From: Coix lacryma-jobi var. lacryma-jobi
Taxonomy: Eukaryota > Streptophyta > Magnoliopsida > Poales > Poaceae
Assembly (NCBI GenBank): GCA_009763385.1
Contig: CM019824.1
Location: forward strand, 142,607,705-142,671,704
Length of the DNA stretch: 64,000 bases
Direction: 5' to 3'
Shown here: positions 42,084 to 54,375 of the stretch, piece by piece
Layout of the letters: each line of letters starts with the position of its first letter
How positions within the stretch are numbered: position 1 is the first letter of the stretch
The notes under the pieces: generated by a model
The model's input: only the letters and a program-made list of their open reading frames with translations
The model's database searches: none
What the model was told of the DNA's origin: nothing
Program-made: the position numbers and the translations under genes

Positions 42084-45000
42084 CTAGAATCCTACAAATT
42101 TGCGTATTTTATCGAAAAACCTTACATCACTTGTGCTAACTGCAGTAGGCTCCTCCACAGGATCCTTAAAGTTAGCCTTGCCACTCAACTCTTCAAATGC
42201 ATTAACAACATTCTGTAGTCTAGCAACAAATTCAATCAGAAGTGATGCAAATGTAGCCAAGGACAAGGCACTTGCACTTTCATATGTCTGGGAATCCTCA
42301 TCTTCAAGTGGTATGTTTGGATGGAATGATCTACGAGCAGGCCAAGACAGTAGTGGCTTAAAACCATCAATTGTTGATGCTGAATCAAATCTGGTCAGAA
42401 ATGAATTTGCTTGAAAGCTCTTTGACTGATGCACTAAAGTTTGATCAACCATGGTAGTTTCCACCACTCCATTGTTGTTTTCTTTGGCTTTGTTTTCTTT
42501 TTCCACAGTACCGGTGCCATCATTCTTGTTTTCCTTTTCCACAGCACGGGTGCCATTTAAAACTTCCTTGATTCCTTGAGCTTGCTTGCTAGCATCCCAT
42601 CTTTCGGTGTTCACCAGAAGATATGACTTCTCATCAATCTTTTTTTGCAACTCTTCAGCTGCCATGTGAACTTCGAACAGAATACCTGAAGAACTCAGCT
42701 TGGTCATTGTCTTAACTCTGCTTCCAAGCTCGCGCAACACTTTAGCTCCTTCCTGTCCCACTCTTTGAATCTCTGCAGCAAATACCCTTCTGCTTTCTGG
42801 TGGTGCCTAATGTCCATAATATATTTGGTTAGAGAAAAGATGCAGAGTCTGAACAGTTTGTTGTCGACATTAAATGGACAAACCTGAATTTCTGAAAGAA
42901 TGCAGCCATGTAATGCCATGACTGCAAAGGAACAGTGCCTCAATGCTCCACTAACTTTGGTGAAACTCCGCCAAGGATAGTTCATTGTTTTGTAAGGGCC
43001 ATGGGGTGGCTCCCATATAGCAAAACCAAGCTAAAAACACACTAGAAAATACTTAATCAAAATTCACCAAAATACACATGGCAGAATGTTGATTATTGAA
43101 TATAGAGCGAGCACAAACCAGGGTTTCTTCCTGTGCTGATGCCTCAACAGCTGCCCTGTACCCACTATATAGAGGATCATCAGATGCTTGATACACAAGT
43201 ATTTTTGAAGGAATCCTTTCATATTCCATGCATCTCAGATATCCATCAACGCAACCTAGAGCAAATGTCCAATGAACAGTATCAAGCATATAAGAAATTG
43301 ATGTCATTAAATTGGCAACAAATAAACAAATCACATGAAATATATAATCAATAGCCAGTTGACCAAGGACACGAAAAACCATATTTTAACTTTTTCAAGC
43401 ATTGGAGATACTCTGAATTTTGAGCAGAATGCAAGGTCATACCTTCCAAGGATTTTGCAACACCAGTGAAATTCTTTGCTATCAAGTTGTGCAAATCCTC
43501 TCCTGCCCAAATTGGGTAGATGCCTATATTGATTCCAAGACTGACAGCAGCACCAATAGCAATCAATATAAATCTGCTTGTAGCTGTATCAGTGAATTTC
43601 CCAGTGTTGTACCCAGAGACCATAACATAACAGAATGTCAACAAGAACACACGGAATCCATACTCATACGGCTTCATCTTCGGATGCAGCTTTGACAAGG
43701 TTGTGAAAAAGGCTACCAATATAAACATCAAGGAAAATTGTACTTTATATATATTCATAGGTCCCGTTGAGGGGAAAAAATTCGACTGCTCTCAGAATGT
43801 AAGTACTCACCAACAATAAGGATGCTTACTACAAGAATCACTTCCTCCAGTTTTCCCAGATTTTTGGACAGTTCTGCAACTGCTAGAGCAAAAGCTCCTG
43901 CAGTTAGTGTCCCCAATCCCCGATTGAACCCTTTGCTTAAGGTTGCACCTGCATCAACACTGATTCAAATCAATTACAGAATATGAACAGATGAATTTAC
44001 AAGTGTGCACAGCCACTAGACTCATCTTCTCCAAGTTGAAAATTTTCCGTCTAAGGGTCTAAGTAGTAGTACTAAGTAAAAAAATGAAAAAGAAAAAAAA
44101 AAGCAAGCAAGCACCTTAATAGACCAGTGACCAAAACTAAAGGTATAAACAAGAACAGCTTCCTTAGTGGCAAATAAAAAAACCTTCCATCATAATTAAT
44201 CAGAGGTATACTTAAGTCCCAAACACTTATTTATGTTTTTTTCTAACTTTCTGCATCACAGAAACAATACCTACAATATTTAACAACAAATTTTACTTTT
44301 TCTTCCAAATTTTATTTCTTTAGTCCATTTGAGTAGCCATTATTCTCTGAGCTCTTACATTAGACCTAAACAAAAAGGGTTTCCAAATAAATTTGATGAT
44401 ACCCATACTTTAATAACCAATTGTGGAAGGATTAAATTTTAAGGTATGATAGTTTGGACTTTGAAGATGTTTCAAGAAGCATCTGGCCTAAATTTTAAGT
44501 TGTGGTCCATCACCATTATAAATATAGTTTTAAAGTTACACATCCCACTGCACACAGTTTTTTTTGAAATAAAATATGCCAGCCAACACCATAAACTACG
44601 CAGGCACCATTTCTTAATCCATCTACCACCCGATCTTCAGCAATGTCAAAAGCAGCTGTATCACCAGGTCTTCGACAATGCCAAAAGCATGGGGGCACGT
44701 TCAACAGATGGACCAAATGGAAGACGAGTTTTCCTGTCTCTGCACGGAACAACTGATTCACTCGGTCACCTAAAAGTGGACCCGTGTTGTACAGAGTACC
44801 AATCTAACACCTCTAGTATCATTGCCCAAAAGAAGAGATCTGACAATAACATTTTTAAGCTGGCAGGACCGAGTGATTTTGAATGCAACGGCAGCTGCTG
44901 ATCTGCAGATTAGATGAAAATTGGACGAACTGTTTATTCACCACTTCGATTTAATACAATATATATATATGGCCATGCCCCAAGAACTGATGTGTCGGAA

Positions 45001-45605
45001 CTCGGAACAGAGACAAGGGCAGCACAGAGGTCTCAAAAGAAGATGAAGGCACGCAAGAGATTTGACAAACGAAGGAATTTCAATCAAGACTGGACAGTAG
45101 AGGGACCATAGCAAAGATGACACCTTTGTATGGAACATGAACTCAAATGAACCCAGAGAACATGGAAAGGTAAAAGGCGGCGCGCACCGATGCTGAACTC
45201 GAAGACGACGACGACGGTGAGGATTGCCCAGATGGAGTGGCTGACGATGTCGCGCGGCTCCCGGAGGAAGACGAGCAGCGAGATGAGCGCGAGCGCGAGG
45301 GCAACCTTCCCCGCGAACACGGGCTTCCGCGGGTCGGCCCGCGCGAACGCCCACAGCTCCGCCACCGCGCCGCACGCCGCCCCCCACCAGCGGGCCACAG
45401 CGCCGCCAGCCCGCCGGAGCAGGCCCTCCTTGAGCTGCTGCTCCCCGTCCCCGGCGATGCCGGGCTGAGAGGTGGTCGGCAGGGTCCAGGCCGAGGAGAG
45501 CAGCGGGACCGCCGCCCCGCGCTGGTCCTCCAGCGTCGACCACAGCGACCCTAGCCGCGCCGGCGGCGCCGGTGTTGGCGGCCGCGCCGCCGAGGCCACG
45601 GCCAT
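42084..45605 (-). CDS. Aluminium-activated malate transporter (ALMT) family anion channel, 6 exons
   Basis: Exons in transcript order: 45188-45605, 43811-43948, 43443-43712, 43119-43255, 42884-43030, 42084-42806. All introns are GT-AG and the joined frame is open for 610 aa. Transmembrane segments include two near the end of exon 1 (VFAGKVALALALISLLVFL and HSIWAILTVVVVFEF) and several in exons 2-3. Family marks are GATLSKGFNRGLGTL, KPYEYGFRVFLLTFCYV, GINIGIYPIWAGEDLH and WEPPHGPYKTMNYPW (the conserved WEP motif, ~327-329). A long hydrophilic C-terminal half with Lys/Glu-rich repeats (VEKENK) follows, as in ALMTs. Members carry malate or other anions across the plasma membrane or tonoplast; the length and long N-terminus (~95 aa before the first TM) resemble vacuolar/guard-cell types, but location is inference. 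Start context is TTCCATGG. Confidence 0.92.
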
Positions 45606-46414
45606 GGAAAGCGGTGGGCGGAGGATGGATCGGCCGGTGGGGCCTGCAGCCCAGTGGGATTGTTTGGTCTGGGCGCTCGCTCGGGTTTGGCTGCCCTGTC
45701 GTGTCCGGGACCGGGAGGGGGATGCGCAGCCGCAGAGAAGAGTGCAGTGCAGTGCGCTGTTGTGTCTGCTTATCGTGCCTGCGACACCGTGGCCGTGGAG
45801 GCGTGGAGCAAAGTACTCCTACTTTGTAGACGACGAGAGATGTTGCTTGCTTCCGCTTTGCGCGTTGCTATGACGGCGGTTTTTCTGCTGCAGTTCCGTG
45901 GGCTGTCGGTTATGCAATTTCATGGCTTGGGCTCTTTGATTTCTTCTGCAGTTATGGCCCATCTCATTTGGTTTTGCAGACCGATGGGATGGCTCATTTT
46001 GGAATTTGGAATATCCACCGGGATGGCCCATCTCATTATGGGCTTGGGCTCTTTGGTTTCTTTTTCTTTAACTCCATCTCCATATATGAACTGAGCATTG
46101 TTGCTACTGGTTGACTTCGGACAAGTTACAACCCAATGTCACTTTTACCACTTGAACGGAGCCTAGTAGGGCACATTTGCATCTACATTGTATATTTCTC
46201 CCTCGTTCTTAACAAAATATGCAATTCTAGTTTTGTTTGAACTCAAACAGTATCCGGCATCTCTCGCGTGCAGTGGTCATAGCCGTGGTTGCTCGTCCTT
46301 GTCAAAAACACCCTAAAACCAATCATCTCTGACTCTGTGTTGCTTTGTCTATATGTGGCCAAGAAAGCGGACGAGGCTCATGTCAACACTCCTCGCTAGC
46401 TCCATTCACTGTTA
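45606..46414. other. Upstream region of the ALMT gene
   Basis: Presumed 5' UTR and promoter of the - strand ALMT gene. Frames on the + strand (45654-46094) are antisense to it and carry no domain. No clear TATA box could be assigned. Confidence 0.4.
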
Positions 46415-46641
46415 GGGACTGTTTGGTTACTAGCCACATTTTATCACACTTCATCTTAGACAAATTTGACCAAGTTGGTAAGTATTTGGTTGACAACTAA
46501 AGTTAGACATGATTATTTTGGGCTCCACATGTCATAGAGCAAAAAAGTGTGGCAACCAATTTGATTGCCACACTTCTTGTGGCTTGCCACACTTGCCTAA
46601 GGTTAGTTGTGATAAACTATGGCTAGCAACCAAACATGCCC
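46415..46641. mobile_element. Harbinger-type MITE
   Basis: About 227 bp with terminal inverted repeats: GGGACTGTTTGGTTACTAGCC at the left against the inverse of GGCTAGCAACCAAACATGCCC at the right. Internal palindromes include GTGTGGCAACCA/TTGCCACAC. TTA precedes the left end, but the right flank reads AGA, so the 3-bp TSD is not intact. Confidence 0.7.
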
Positions 46642-48559
46642 AGACTCCGATGGTAGATAAATTCACGAACATGCACATGCTCAACATATGCTATCAACAC
46701 AGTTCAAAACTGCTTTGAGATTCGTACAATGCACAATACTCAATGTGAAGTACTACTGTTTTGAATGGCACAAATCTCGATGCAGTGTATGGATGGTCCG
46801 GATAACACCCGCTCAACATGTATACCCTGAAAAACTGCTTTCATAAATTCATAAACGCACGCATACCGATGTAGCTTCATATACAAGTATTTCAAAGTAT
46901 CGATTTTCATTAGGACCGCAAACTATACTAATCAATGGTCAAGTTCGTCCAAGGATAATAAAAATTTTGTATGGGGTATGATGATAAACATGACCGGGAG
47001 GTGAGTTCGTTCCTATATTTGCATAATGATAAAATTAAGAATTGGTTGCTACCAAATATTGCTATTCTAAATGTGCTTAGGAACAATGGTAATGATGATA
47101 GTGAATAAATATGCCATGAACAAGACTGATCTCAAAGTGCAAGTCCATATCAAAGTTAAACATTCGGTTCGTCGGCAGCGCGACACAACTTCATTAGCAA
47201 TGCCATAACACATCCATCCGGAGCTCGATTGAGGTAAATTACCACTTGAAGGAACAACTTATTATTTGACAAGCATTCAAATGGATCTAGTCCCACGTCA
47301 ATATCATGTAGAAAATGCTTCCAAGTCATCAAGATATGCTATCGTATTTTTGTCGGGGTTATGTTGTCAACATGGGCATGTTATTCACTCTTGGGACCCT
47401 AACCCAAGTTAGAGGATGCCCTGAGGAGATGAAGAGCACACCAAGGAAGTCCTTGGATGTCCTCCTCCCTGGCCATCACCTTTGGAGGCCAACAAAAGCA
47501 TCCAAGCCAAGTTGGGGGCTCAATCATATCAAGTTTGAGTCCATCTCAGACTCCAGAGCACCCTCTAGTAAAAATGGACACCTAGGTCATATATGGACTC
47601 CGTTCTCGACAATCCACATATGAATGAAAAAACTAATTTGATAAACTAACCAATGGTACTTGTCCCACATTAAGATTCTGACATACCCGATTTTAAAGAC
47701 AAAATTGAATGCACAACATATATATGTCAGGATCAATTTATTCATACATATGTCGTCTTCGTTACACTATCATAGCAAATGTTGATTACATAACAAAAAT
47801 ATTCTTACAAATGACTCGTGGGCCTAAAAGAAAAGTACATAAACTATTACTAAAAACTAGCATGAACAGTGGAAGTAGAAGATAGTATTACACTAAATGT
47901 GCATAAATGTTCTTTCTAGCTCGTACCTAAATTCAAGATATAAAGAATAAAAGGTGAAACAAGGGGGTGGGGTCTGACATAGAAAACAAGATATTCATGT
48001 GCTACATGGTAAATTTGTGAAACACACGTTGAAAATGACAAATATGCATGCGGAGCCTACTCTTAAGCGTGGCAAATAACCATTTTTCTCAAATATTTGT
48101 GTCGCCAAACAGGATAGATTGGTACTAAAATAGCAGATGTTATTATTAGTATCTTTTTTTAATATAATAATAAGATCGGTCAAATCTAAAATAATTTGAT
48201 TGGTTTCCTAGAAAATGAGAATTGTATGTATTATTATTGAGCTGAGGGAGTGCATTATTACTGGAATTGGACACTGCATATAAGGATCGAGTATCTGCAT
48301 GCATAGTACCGTACTACTGTACATACATATAGGAGTCTCAATATTTATTTGTTGAATGAAGGGGCGCGCGTGTCACATAGTAGTACACACATGCCATATC
48401 TTTTTCTTTAAACTAATTTAGGTAGATGAGCTTGGACACGTAGTGAACACGGTGGTGGTACCCTGTTGGCATGGTTGTATAGTTTTCCTGAGAACAAAAC
48501 TGAAAGGGCGGAGTATTAGAAGAATAGGTGAGCAGAAAAAGGAAAAGAGAGATCTAATC
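46642..48559. other. Intergenic stretch, nothing recognised
   Basis: AT-rich sequence without recognisable coding exons, TIRs or LTR ends. The frame at 47315-47623 has no domain. Confidence 0.4.
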
Positions 48560-49313
48560 TGTGAGCTATCTTCCATTGATAAGTAAGCAGATTTCAGAGA
48601 GCTACTCCCATCTGAATGGTCATATAGGTATCAGGTTGAGAGGAGGCTGGAAAATCTATACCTAGAAGAAGAGATCTACTAGAGACAGAGAGTAGGGAAA
48701 CATCGGTTACAGCCTGGCGGCTCTAACACTAGATTTTTTTTCATCAATTTACAAATGGGAGGAGGAGGAAAGGAACAATAGTTCAATTGGAAACAGAATA
48801 AGGGCTTGTAACTGAGCAGCAGGACATTATGGACCATGTTGTACATTATTATAAAGTCTTATTTGGTCCAGTGGAACTCAGACATATCTTTCTAGGTGGC
48901 CATTTTTGGGATGCAAATAGGAAGGTCAAATATGAAGATAAGGTGAACTTGGTTAGAATGTTTACTCAAGATGAGGTCAAGATGGCTATGTTTGACATGA
49001 AGGCAGATGCTGCCTCCGGTCCTAACGGGTTTGGGGCTAGTTTTTTCATAACTTTTGGGAAATGATCAAGGACCAATATTACTCTATGTTCATAGATTTC
49101 CACAAAGGGGTGCTGGATATTAAAAGGCTTTAATATTAAGCAATATAGGCCAATTTGTCTTTTAAATGTTGACTACAAAGGTTTTACTAAAGTTCTAATT
49201 AACAGAGAGGTTGACTCCTGTGGCCAAGGAGGTGATAGGGGAGAACCAAACAAGATTCATTAAAGGAAGAAACATTCTGGAAGGAGTAGTTATCCTGCAT
49301 GAAGTGATCCACT
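48560..49313 (+). pseudogene. Decayed L1-type LINE, 5' fragment
   Basis: Translation with frame breaks shows the linker between endonuclease and RT (RRLENLYLEEEIYWRQR-like, then NTRFFF). It continues into the start of RT: a segment near 48960-49040 (FTQDEVKMAMFDMKADAASG) and RPICLLNVDYKGFTKVL near 49145-49200. Endonuclease is missing, so the copy is 5'-truncated. It is broken at a CCACT site by a solo LTR and resumes at 55881. Confidence 0.75.
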
Positions 49314-50370
49314 TGAAAGGTCCAAATTAGCTAGAGGGGGGGTGAATAGCCTAATTAAAAATCTACAAAATCACTTATTAGGCAATAATGTTAGCAACAC
49401 AAATGGCGAAACTTTTTGCACTAGCCTAAATAGTGTGTTGCAAGCCACCTATCCGACAATTCTAACTAATATCTCTATGTCACACAAGAGCAATTAAGTC
49501 TACACTAGTAACCAATAATATAATCAAAGTGTAGCACAAGAGATTAATTACTAGAAAGATAAGCTACAAGCTATCTATACAAGATAACACAAGATATTCG
49601 CAATGAATAGGAAGATGAACAATAGGATATCTACACAAGATATAACTAACAAAAGGAATATCACAATAGATACAATGTACTAGTTCAATGAATGTGAAAG
49701 CAATATAAAAGAGCTAGTTGAGAAGATTTTCACCGAGCCTTCGGGATCGCCTTGAAGAACCAATTAATCATCGGTAATAAAACCCCAAGTGTAGAGCTAA
49801 TAACCAAGAATGATAGTGAAGTCCAATCAATGAGATAATCAACCAAACACAATCAAGCACGCGGGAGACACCGATTTATCTCGAGGTTCACGTGCTTGTC
49901 GGCACGCTACTCCCCGTTGTGTCGACCAACTCTTGGTGATCCAGTGGGTAATTGGCACCACGCCAAGCTACATAAGCCCCACAAAAATCTACCACAAGAG
50001 AGGTAGCTCAATGACACGAGCAATCCACTAGGGGCGCCTTTCGCCACTCCGGTGGGGAATAGGCCCAAGAAACCCCTCACAATCTCGATCAGTGGTGGAC
50101 AAGAATAATCTCCACTTCTTGCCAACTCCACCAAACACCTCCAAGCCGTCTAGGCACCGACAAATGCCAAGAATAACAAGAAACTCGCTACCGATGCGAA
50201 GAACTAGTGCCACTACAATGAACTCTTTCAAATCTTAGCACTAGAACACTCAATATCACTTGCAAATGATCAAATCAAGTCTAGAGATGAGTGAGAAGGC
50301 TTGGCTATGCTCACAAGGATGCTAGAGGATCAAAATGTGCAAGAGAGAATCCATGCAAGCCGGCCAAGCC

Positions 50371-50407
50371 ACTTAAATAGCACACACAAGTCGGGCTAGC
50401 CGTTGGG
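50371..50407 (-). promoter_or_regulatory. Predicted core promoter of solo LTR A
   Basis: On the - strand, CCCAACGGCTA (50407-50397) is a perfect MSA consensus. It is followed by a TATA-like CTATTTAAGT (50380-50371). The motif array lies immediately upstream. Confidence 0.5.
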
Positions 50408-50419
50408 CGAAAAACGACC

Positions 50420-50940
50420 ACATCGGACGCGCCGGTGTCGGCGCCATCAGACGATGCCCAACGTCCAATGCTCTGATGAGCACCACGTGCCCTACTGCTA
50501 CGAATATCAACCGCTCGATCCCAATGGCTACTTCACTTCCCCCCAATTAAAGTGACATCTGACGTGCTGATGCCTAAGCATCAGACGCACCGATGCCTTA
50601 CACTCTTTTCTGCACAAAACACGCCCACATCGAACGTGGCGGGCCCTTAGCATCGGGCGCTAAGGACCAACGTCCGATGGGTGTCCAGAGAGGTTCCAAA
50701 GAGCTCCAAACCACATCGGACGATGTGTCTGCATCAGACGCTAAAGAGCGTCCAATGCTCCCAACACAGTTAGCTTTCGCCACGTCATCAACATCGGAGG
50801 CTTGAACAGGGATTTCCCAGCGTCCGATGCACCCAGATGCATCAGATTGAGTTAGGGTTTGCCATCGGATGCACCAGGGCAGCGTCTGATGCTCCCCGCT
50901 AGAGCGTCTGATGCCCCTTTCTCAACACCTCCCGCTTTCT
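50420..50940 (-). repeat. Array of GCATCGGACGC / GCGTCCGATGC motifs in LTR A
   Basis: More than a dozen diverged copies occur in both orientations over about 520 bp (CATCGGACG, CATCAGACG, CGTCCGATG, CGTCTGATG). The same array occurs in A' at 51503-51875. Confidence 0.8.
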
Positions 50941-51502
50941 AACTTCTACCCTTGCTTCCATGCGCTAACACTAAAGTGTTGAAAGCCCTAGTTTGGTTTT
51001 AGCTAATTGATGAAACATATTTGGTCTAATCCTATTGCTAAGCATGTGTGTAGTTAATGAGAAAGGATTATGACCAAGCCAAGTGGTGGAGCTAGCAAGG
51101 TGGCAACCATGGAAGATGGTGATGACCACAAGCATTTAAGTGATCAAGTGCTCCACCATTGATGAAATTAAGAAGAGAAGAGATGGGGCAAAGAGGCCCA
51201 AAGGCAAAGGTATAACCTATAGGGCTCTTTGTTTTAGTGATCAAGACACTTAGTGAGTGTGATCACATTTAGGATACATAATTGTACTATTAAAAGGAGA
51301 TAATTCATGGCTTATGCGGTGTTCAACTGCCACTAGGAGTTCTCCAACTTTTTGATGCTATAGACCTAGTGAGTGACTAACAAAACCCTTGGAAAAATGC
51401 TTTGCAAAATGCTAACACACATGCACAAAGTGGTGAAACACTTTGGTGTTGGCGCATAGAAGCAAGGGTAGAAGTTAGAAAGTGAAAGATGCCAAGTTAG
51501 GG

Positions 51503-51875
51503 GCATCAGACGCTGCCGTCGGCAGCATCGGACGCTGGCCGGCGCGTCCAATGGTAAACCCTAGCTTCTGACAAATGTTGAAGGAGCATCAGACGCTGAG
51601 AAATCACTGTTGCAGAGTCTGATGTAGGTGACGTGGTGGGAGCAAGTCTTCCAGGGAGCATCTAACGCTGGCCTGCGTCTGATTTAGAACCATCGGACGC
51701 GTTCGATGTGTTTTTGCCCTCTCTGGAACCTCTCTGCATGGTCATCGGATGCAGGGGTGTAGCGCCCGATGCAAAGGTCCCGGTGCATCCGATGTGGCCC
51801 TTTGGTGTGGTGAAAATAGCAGTGGCATCGGGAGCGTCCGATGCCTGGCATCGGCGCGTCCGATGTCACTTTAAC
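51503..51875 (+). repeat. GCATCGGACGC / GCGTCCGATGC array in LTR A'
   Basis: Multiple copies in both orientations, for example GCATCGGACGC at 51527 and GCGTCCGATGC at 51836, less decayed than in LTR A. It ends about 130 bp before the TATA-like site. Confidence 0.82.
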
Positions 51876-51892
51876 CGTGGCATGAAGAAATG

Positions 51893-52017
51893 TGACCGTT
51901 GGGATCGAGCGACCTGATTTCGTATTGGGGGGACACGTGGCTCAATCCGGAGCATCGGCGCATTCGAGCCCCCGATTCTAGCCCAACGGCTAGGCCAATT
52001 TGAGTGGCCTATTTAAG
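51893..52017 (+). promoter_or_regulatory. Predicted core promoter of LTR A' with two perfect MSA motifs
   Basis: TGACCGTTGGG (51893-51903; inverse CCCAACGGTCA) and CCCAACGGCTA (51982-51992) both fit YCYAACGGYYA exactly. A TATA-like CTATTTAAG follows at 52009-52017. MSA motifs bind three-repeat MYB factors that drive G2/M transcription in plants; activity here is inference. Confidence 0.55.
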
Positions 52018-53975
52018 TGGCTTGGCCGGCTCACATGCATTCTCTCTTGCACATTTTGATCCCTAAACATTCTTGTGAGCATAGCCAAGCCTCCCCACTC
52101 ATCTCTAGAGTTGATTTAATCATTTGCTAGTGAGGGTGAGTGGTCTAGTGCTAAGATTTGAAAGAGTTAATTCTAGTGGCACTAGTTCTTCGCATCGGCA
52201 TTGAGTTTCTTATTACTCTTGGCATTTGCCGGTGCCTAGACGGCTTGGAGGTGGAGTTGGCAAGATTGGTGATTGTTCTTGGCCACCACTGTTCGTGATT
52301 GTGAGAGGTTTTGGAGCCTCACCTCGCCGGAGCGACAAGAGGCATCCTTAGTGGATTGCTCGTGTCATTGAGCTACCTCACTAGTGGTAGATTCTTGTGA
52401 TGCTCTTTGTGAGCTTGGCGTGGTGCCAATTAGCCACCGGGTCACCTAGTGTTGGTCGACACAACGGGGAGTAGCGTGCCGGCAAGCACGTGAACCTCAG
52501 GATAAATCATCGCGTCCCGTGTGCTTGATTAGATTGGATTGATCACTTCATTTGATAGGAATTCATTCATATCTTTTGTGATTGGCTCTCTACTAGGAGT
52601 TCCCGAAGGCTCGGTGATATACTCTCTATACTAGCTCATTTCCTTATTGCTCATTTACATTCATATTAGTTGAGCTAGTCCTTTGTATTTATTGTGCTAT
52701 TACTTTTGCTATACATATATATCTTGTGGACACATTGTGTTTTGTTCATATATCTTGTCTAGATAGAACTTGGTTACTTTGTCTATATCTTGAGAAGACT
52801 ATTCTTATCAATCCATTTAGTTGTGTCATATCTTATATCTCTAGTGTAACTTACTTGATTGTGTGACATAGAGATATTAAGTAGAATTGTTGGTTAGGTG
52901 GCTTGCAACACACTATTAGGCTAGTGCAAAAGCTTCACCCCATTTGTTTTACTAATAGTGTTTGTGAAAGGTCGAGATGGCGGACTAGAGGGGGTGGATA
53001 GTCCTTTTTAAAATTAAACGTACTGGCTAACCAAAACAAATGTGGAATTAAAACTATCGGTCTAGCCAAGACTACACCCCTCTACTTATACTCTATGACA
53101 CCTTACAAAAGATCCTAAACAAAGCAAATAAGGTGTCGGGCTAGCTAAAGCTCACCTAATCAATCTAGCTTGCAAGGTCACACAAACATATGCAACTAGT
53201 ACTCTAATCAAACCTGGGGAGCTCCTAACAAACTAGTGATGCAAAGCCACAAAGCCTAAGCTCACTAGCAATTACCCCACTTCCCTAAGTGTTGTAGATG
53301 ACGATTGTAGCTTCCTCAAGTCTTGGTTCCTTGCCAAAAGGTAGATTGAGTCTTCCCAACCTAAGAAAGAGTGTAGGAGGGAGGAAGAACACGAAGAACA
53401 CAAGCACAAGCGTAATATGCAAGGAAACAAGAACAACAAGAGACGGGGACACAAGATTTTATCCCGAGGTTCACTTGGTTGCCACCAAGCTAGTCCCCAT
53501 TGAGGCAAGCCCACGGTTGCCGCCGATCCTCTTGCTAGTGGTGACCCTAAGTCACACTCTCCACGATGGAGTGCTCACCAAGAGCTCTAGCTTTCGATCC
53601 GACCGGACCACTTGGCGCTCTTCGCGCCTCTCTCCACTAGAGTTGCTCTTTGCGATCCCCGCGGGGCGAGCACAATGCCCCTCACAAAGCTTTCTTTGGA
53701 GCCACGCACAATCTTTTTGCAAGCTTCACGACGGAGACAATCACCAAGCCGTCTAGGAGGTGGCAACCTCCAAGAGTAATAAGCACCACCGGATTGCAAC
53801 TCAATCACCTAGTGCTAACTCTTGCAATCTCTCATGCACCGCACTAGAATCGCTCTCTCACACAATCATATAAGCACTAATAAGCATATGTGTGTTAGAG
53901 GGCACCCAAGCACTACCCAACCATGGACACAAAGTCCCTAGGGTGCTCAACCTTTGCCAAGGGCCGGCCACCCCT

Positions 53976-53985
53976 CTATTTATAG
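53976..53985 (-). promoter_or_regulatory. TATA box of solo LTR C
   Basis: CTATAAATAG on the - strand, about 50 bp downstream of the CGGTACTACCG array. It is likely the LTR core promoter. Confidence 0.55.
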
Positions 53986-54034
53986 TGGGGAGTGGCCAAC
54001 TAGCGTTTTCCCCTTTTCCCGAGCTCCCATGCCT

Positions 54035-54375
54035 ACGGTCGGTACTACCGACGAGAGGGTCGGTACTACCGGCGGTCGAAATGACTGTTAGAATCTACTT
54101 CTTAACACAGTCGGTAGTAGGGTCGGTAGTACCGACTTCATGGTGGTACTACCGGTAGGCCAAATTTTCCCCTACACAGAACGCCTCCAAACGTCGGTAC
54201 TACTGACCACAAGGGTCGGTACTACCGGGGCACGGTACACCGGCCTTATGGCGGTACTACCGGTAGGCCAAACCATCTCCTGAACAGAGAGTTTGCGCGC
54301 TGCCTTCTTAGGTCGGTACTACCGACCACCAGGGTCGGTACTACCGGCCTCACCAGCCAGAGCTCCGCGCTAAAA
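54035..54375 (-). repeat. Array of CGGTACTACCG palindromes in LTR C
   Basis: About a dozen copies of the odd palindrome CGGTACTACCG, some extended to GGTCGGTACTACCGACC, over 340 bp. Some copies carry a single change (for example GGTAGTACC). Confidence 0.9.

Noticed and set aside
53298..53756. 152-aa ORF in solo LTR C as a gene
   Set aside because: Lies entirely inside an LTR bounded by a perfect TSD, has no domain, and overlaps antisense frames.
54035..54375. CGG...CCG palindromes as Gal4-type zinc-cluster binding sites
   Set aside because: That factor class is fungal and not known in plants; the resemblance is only to the half-site pattern.
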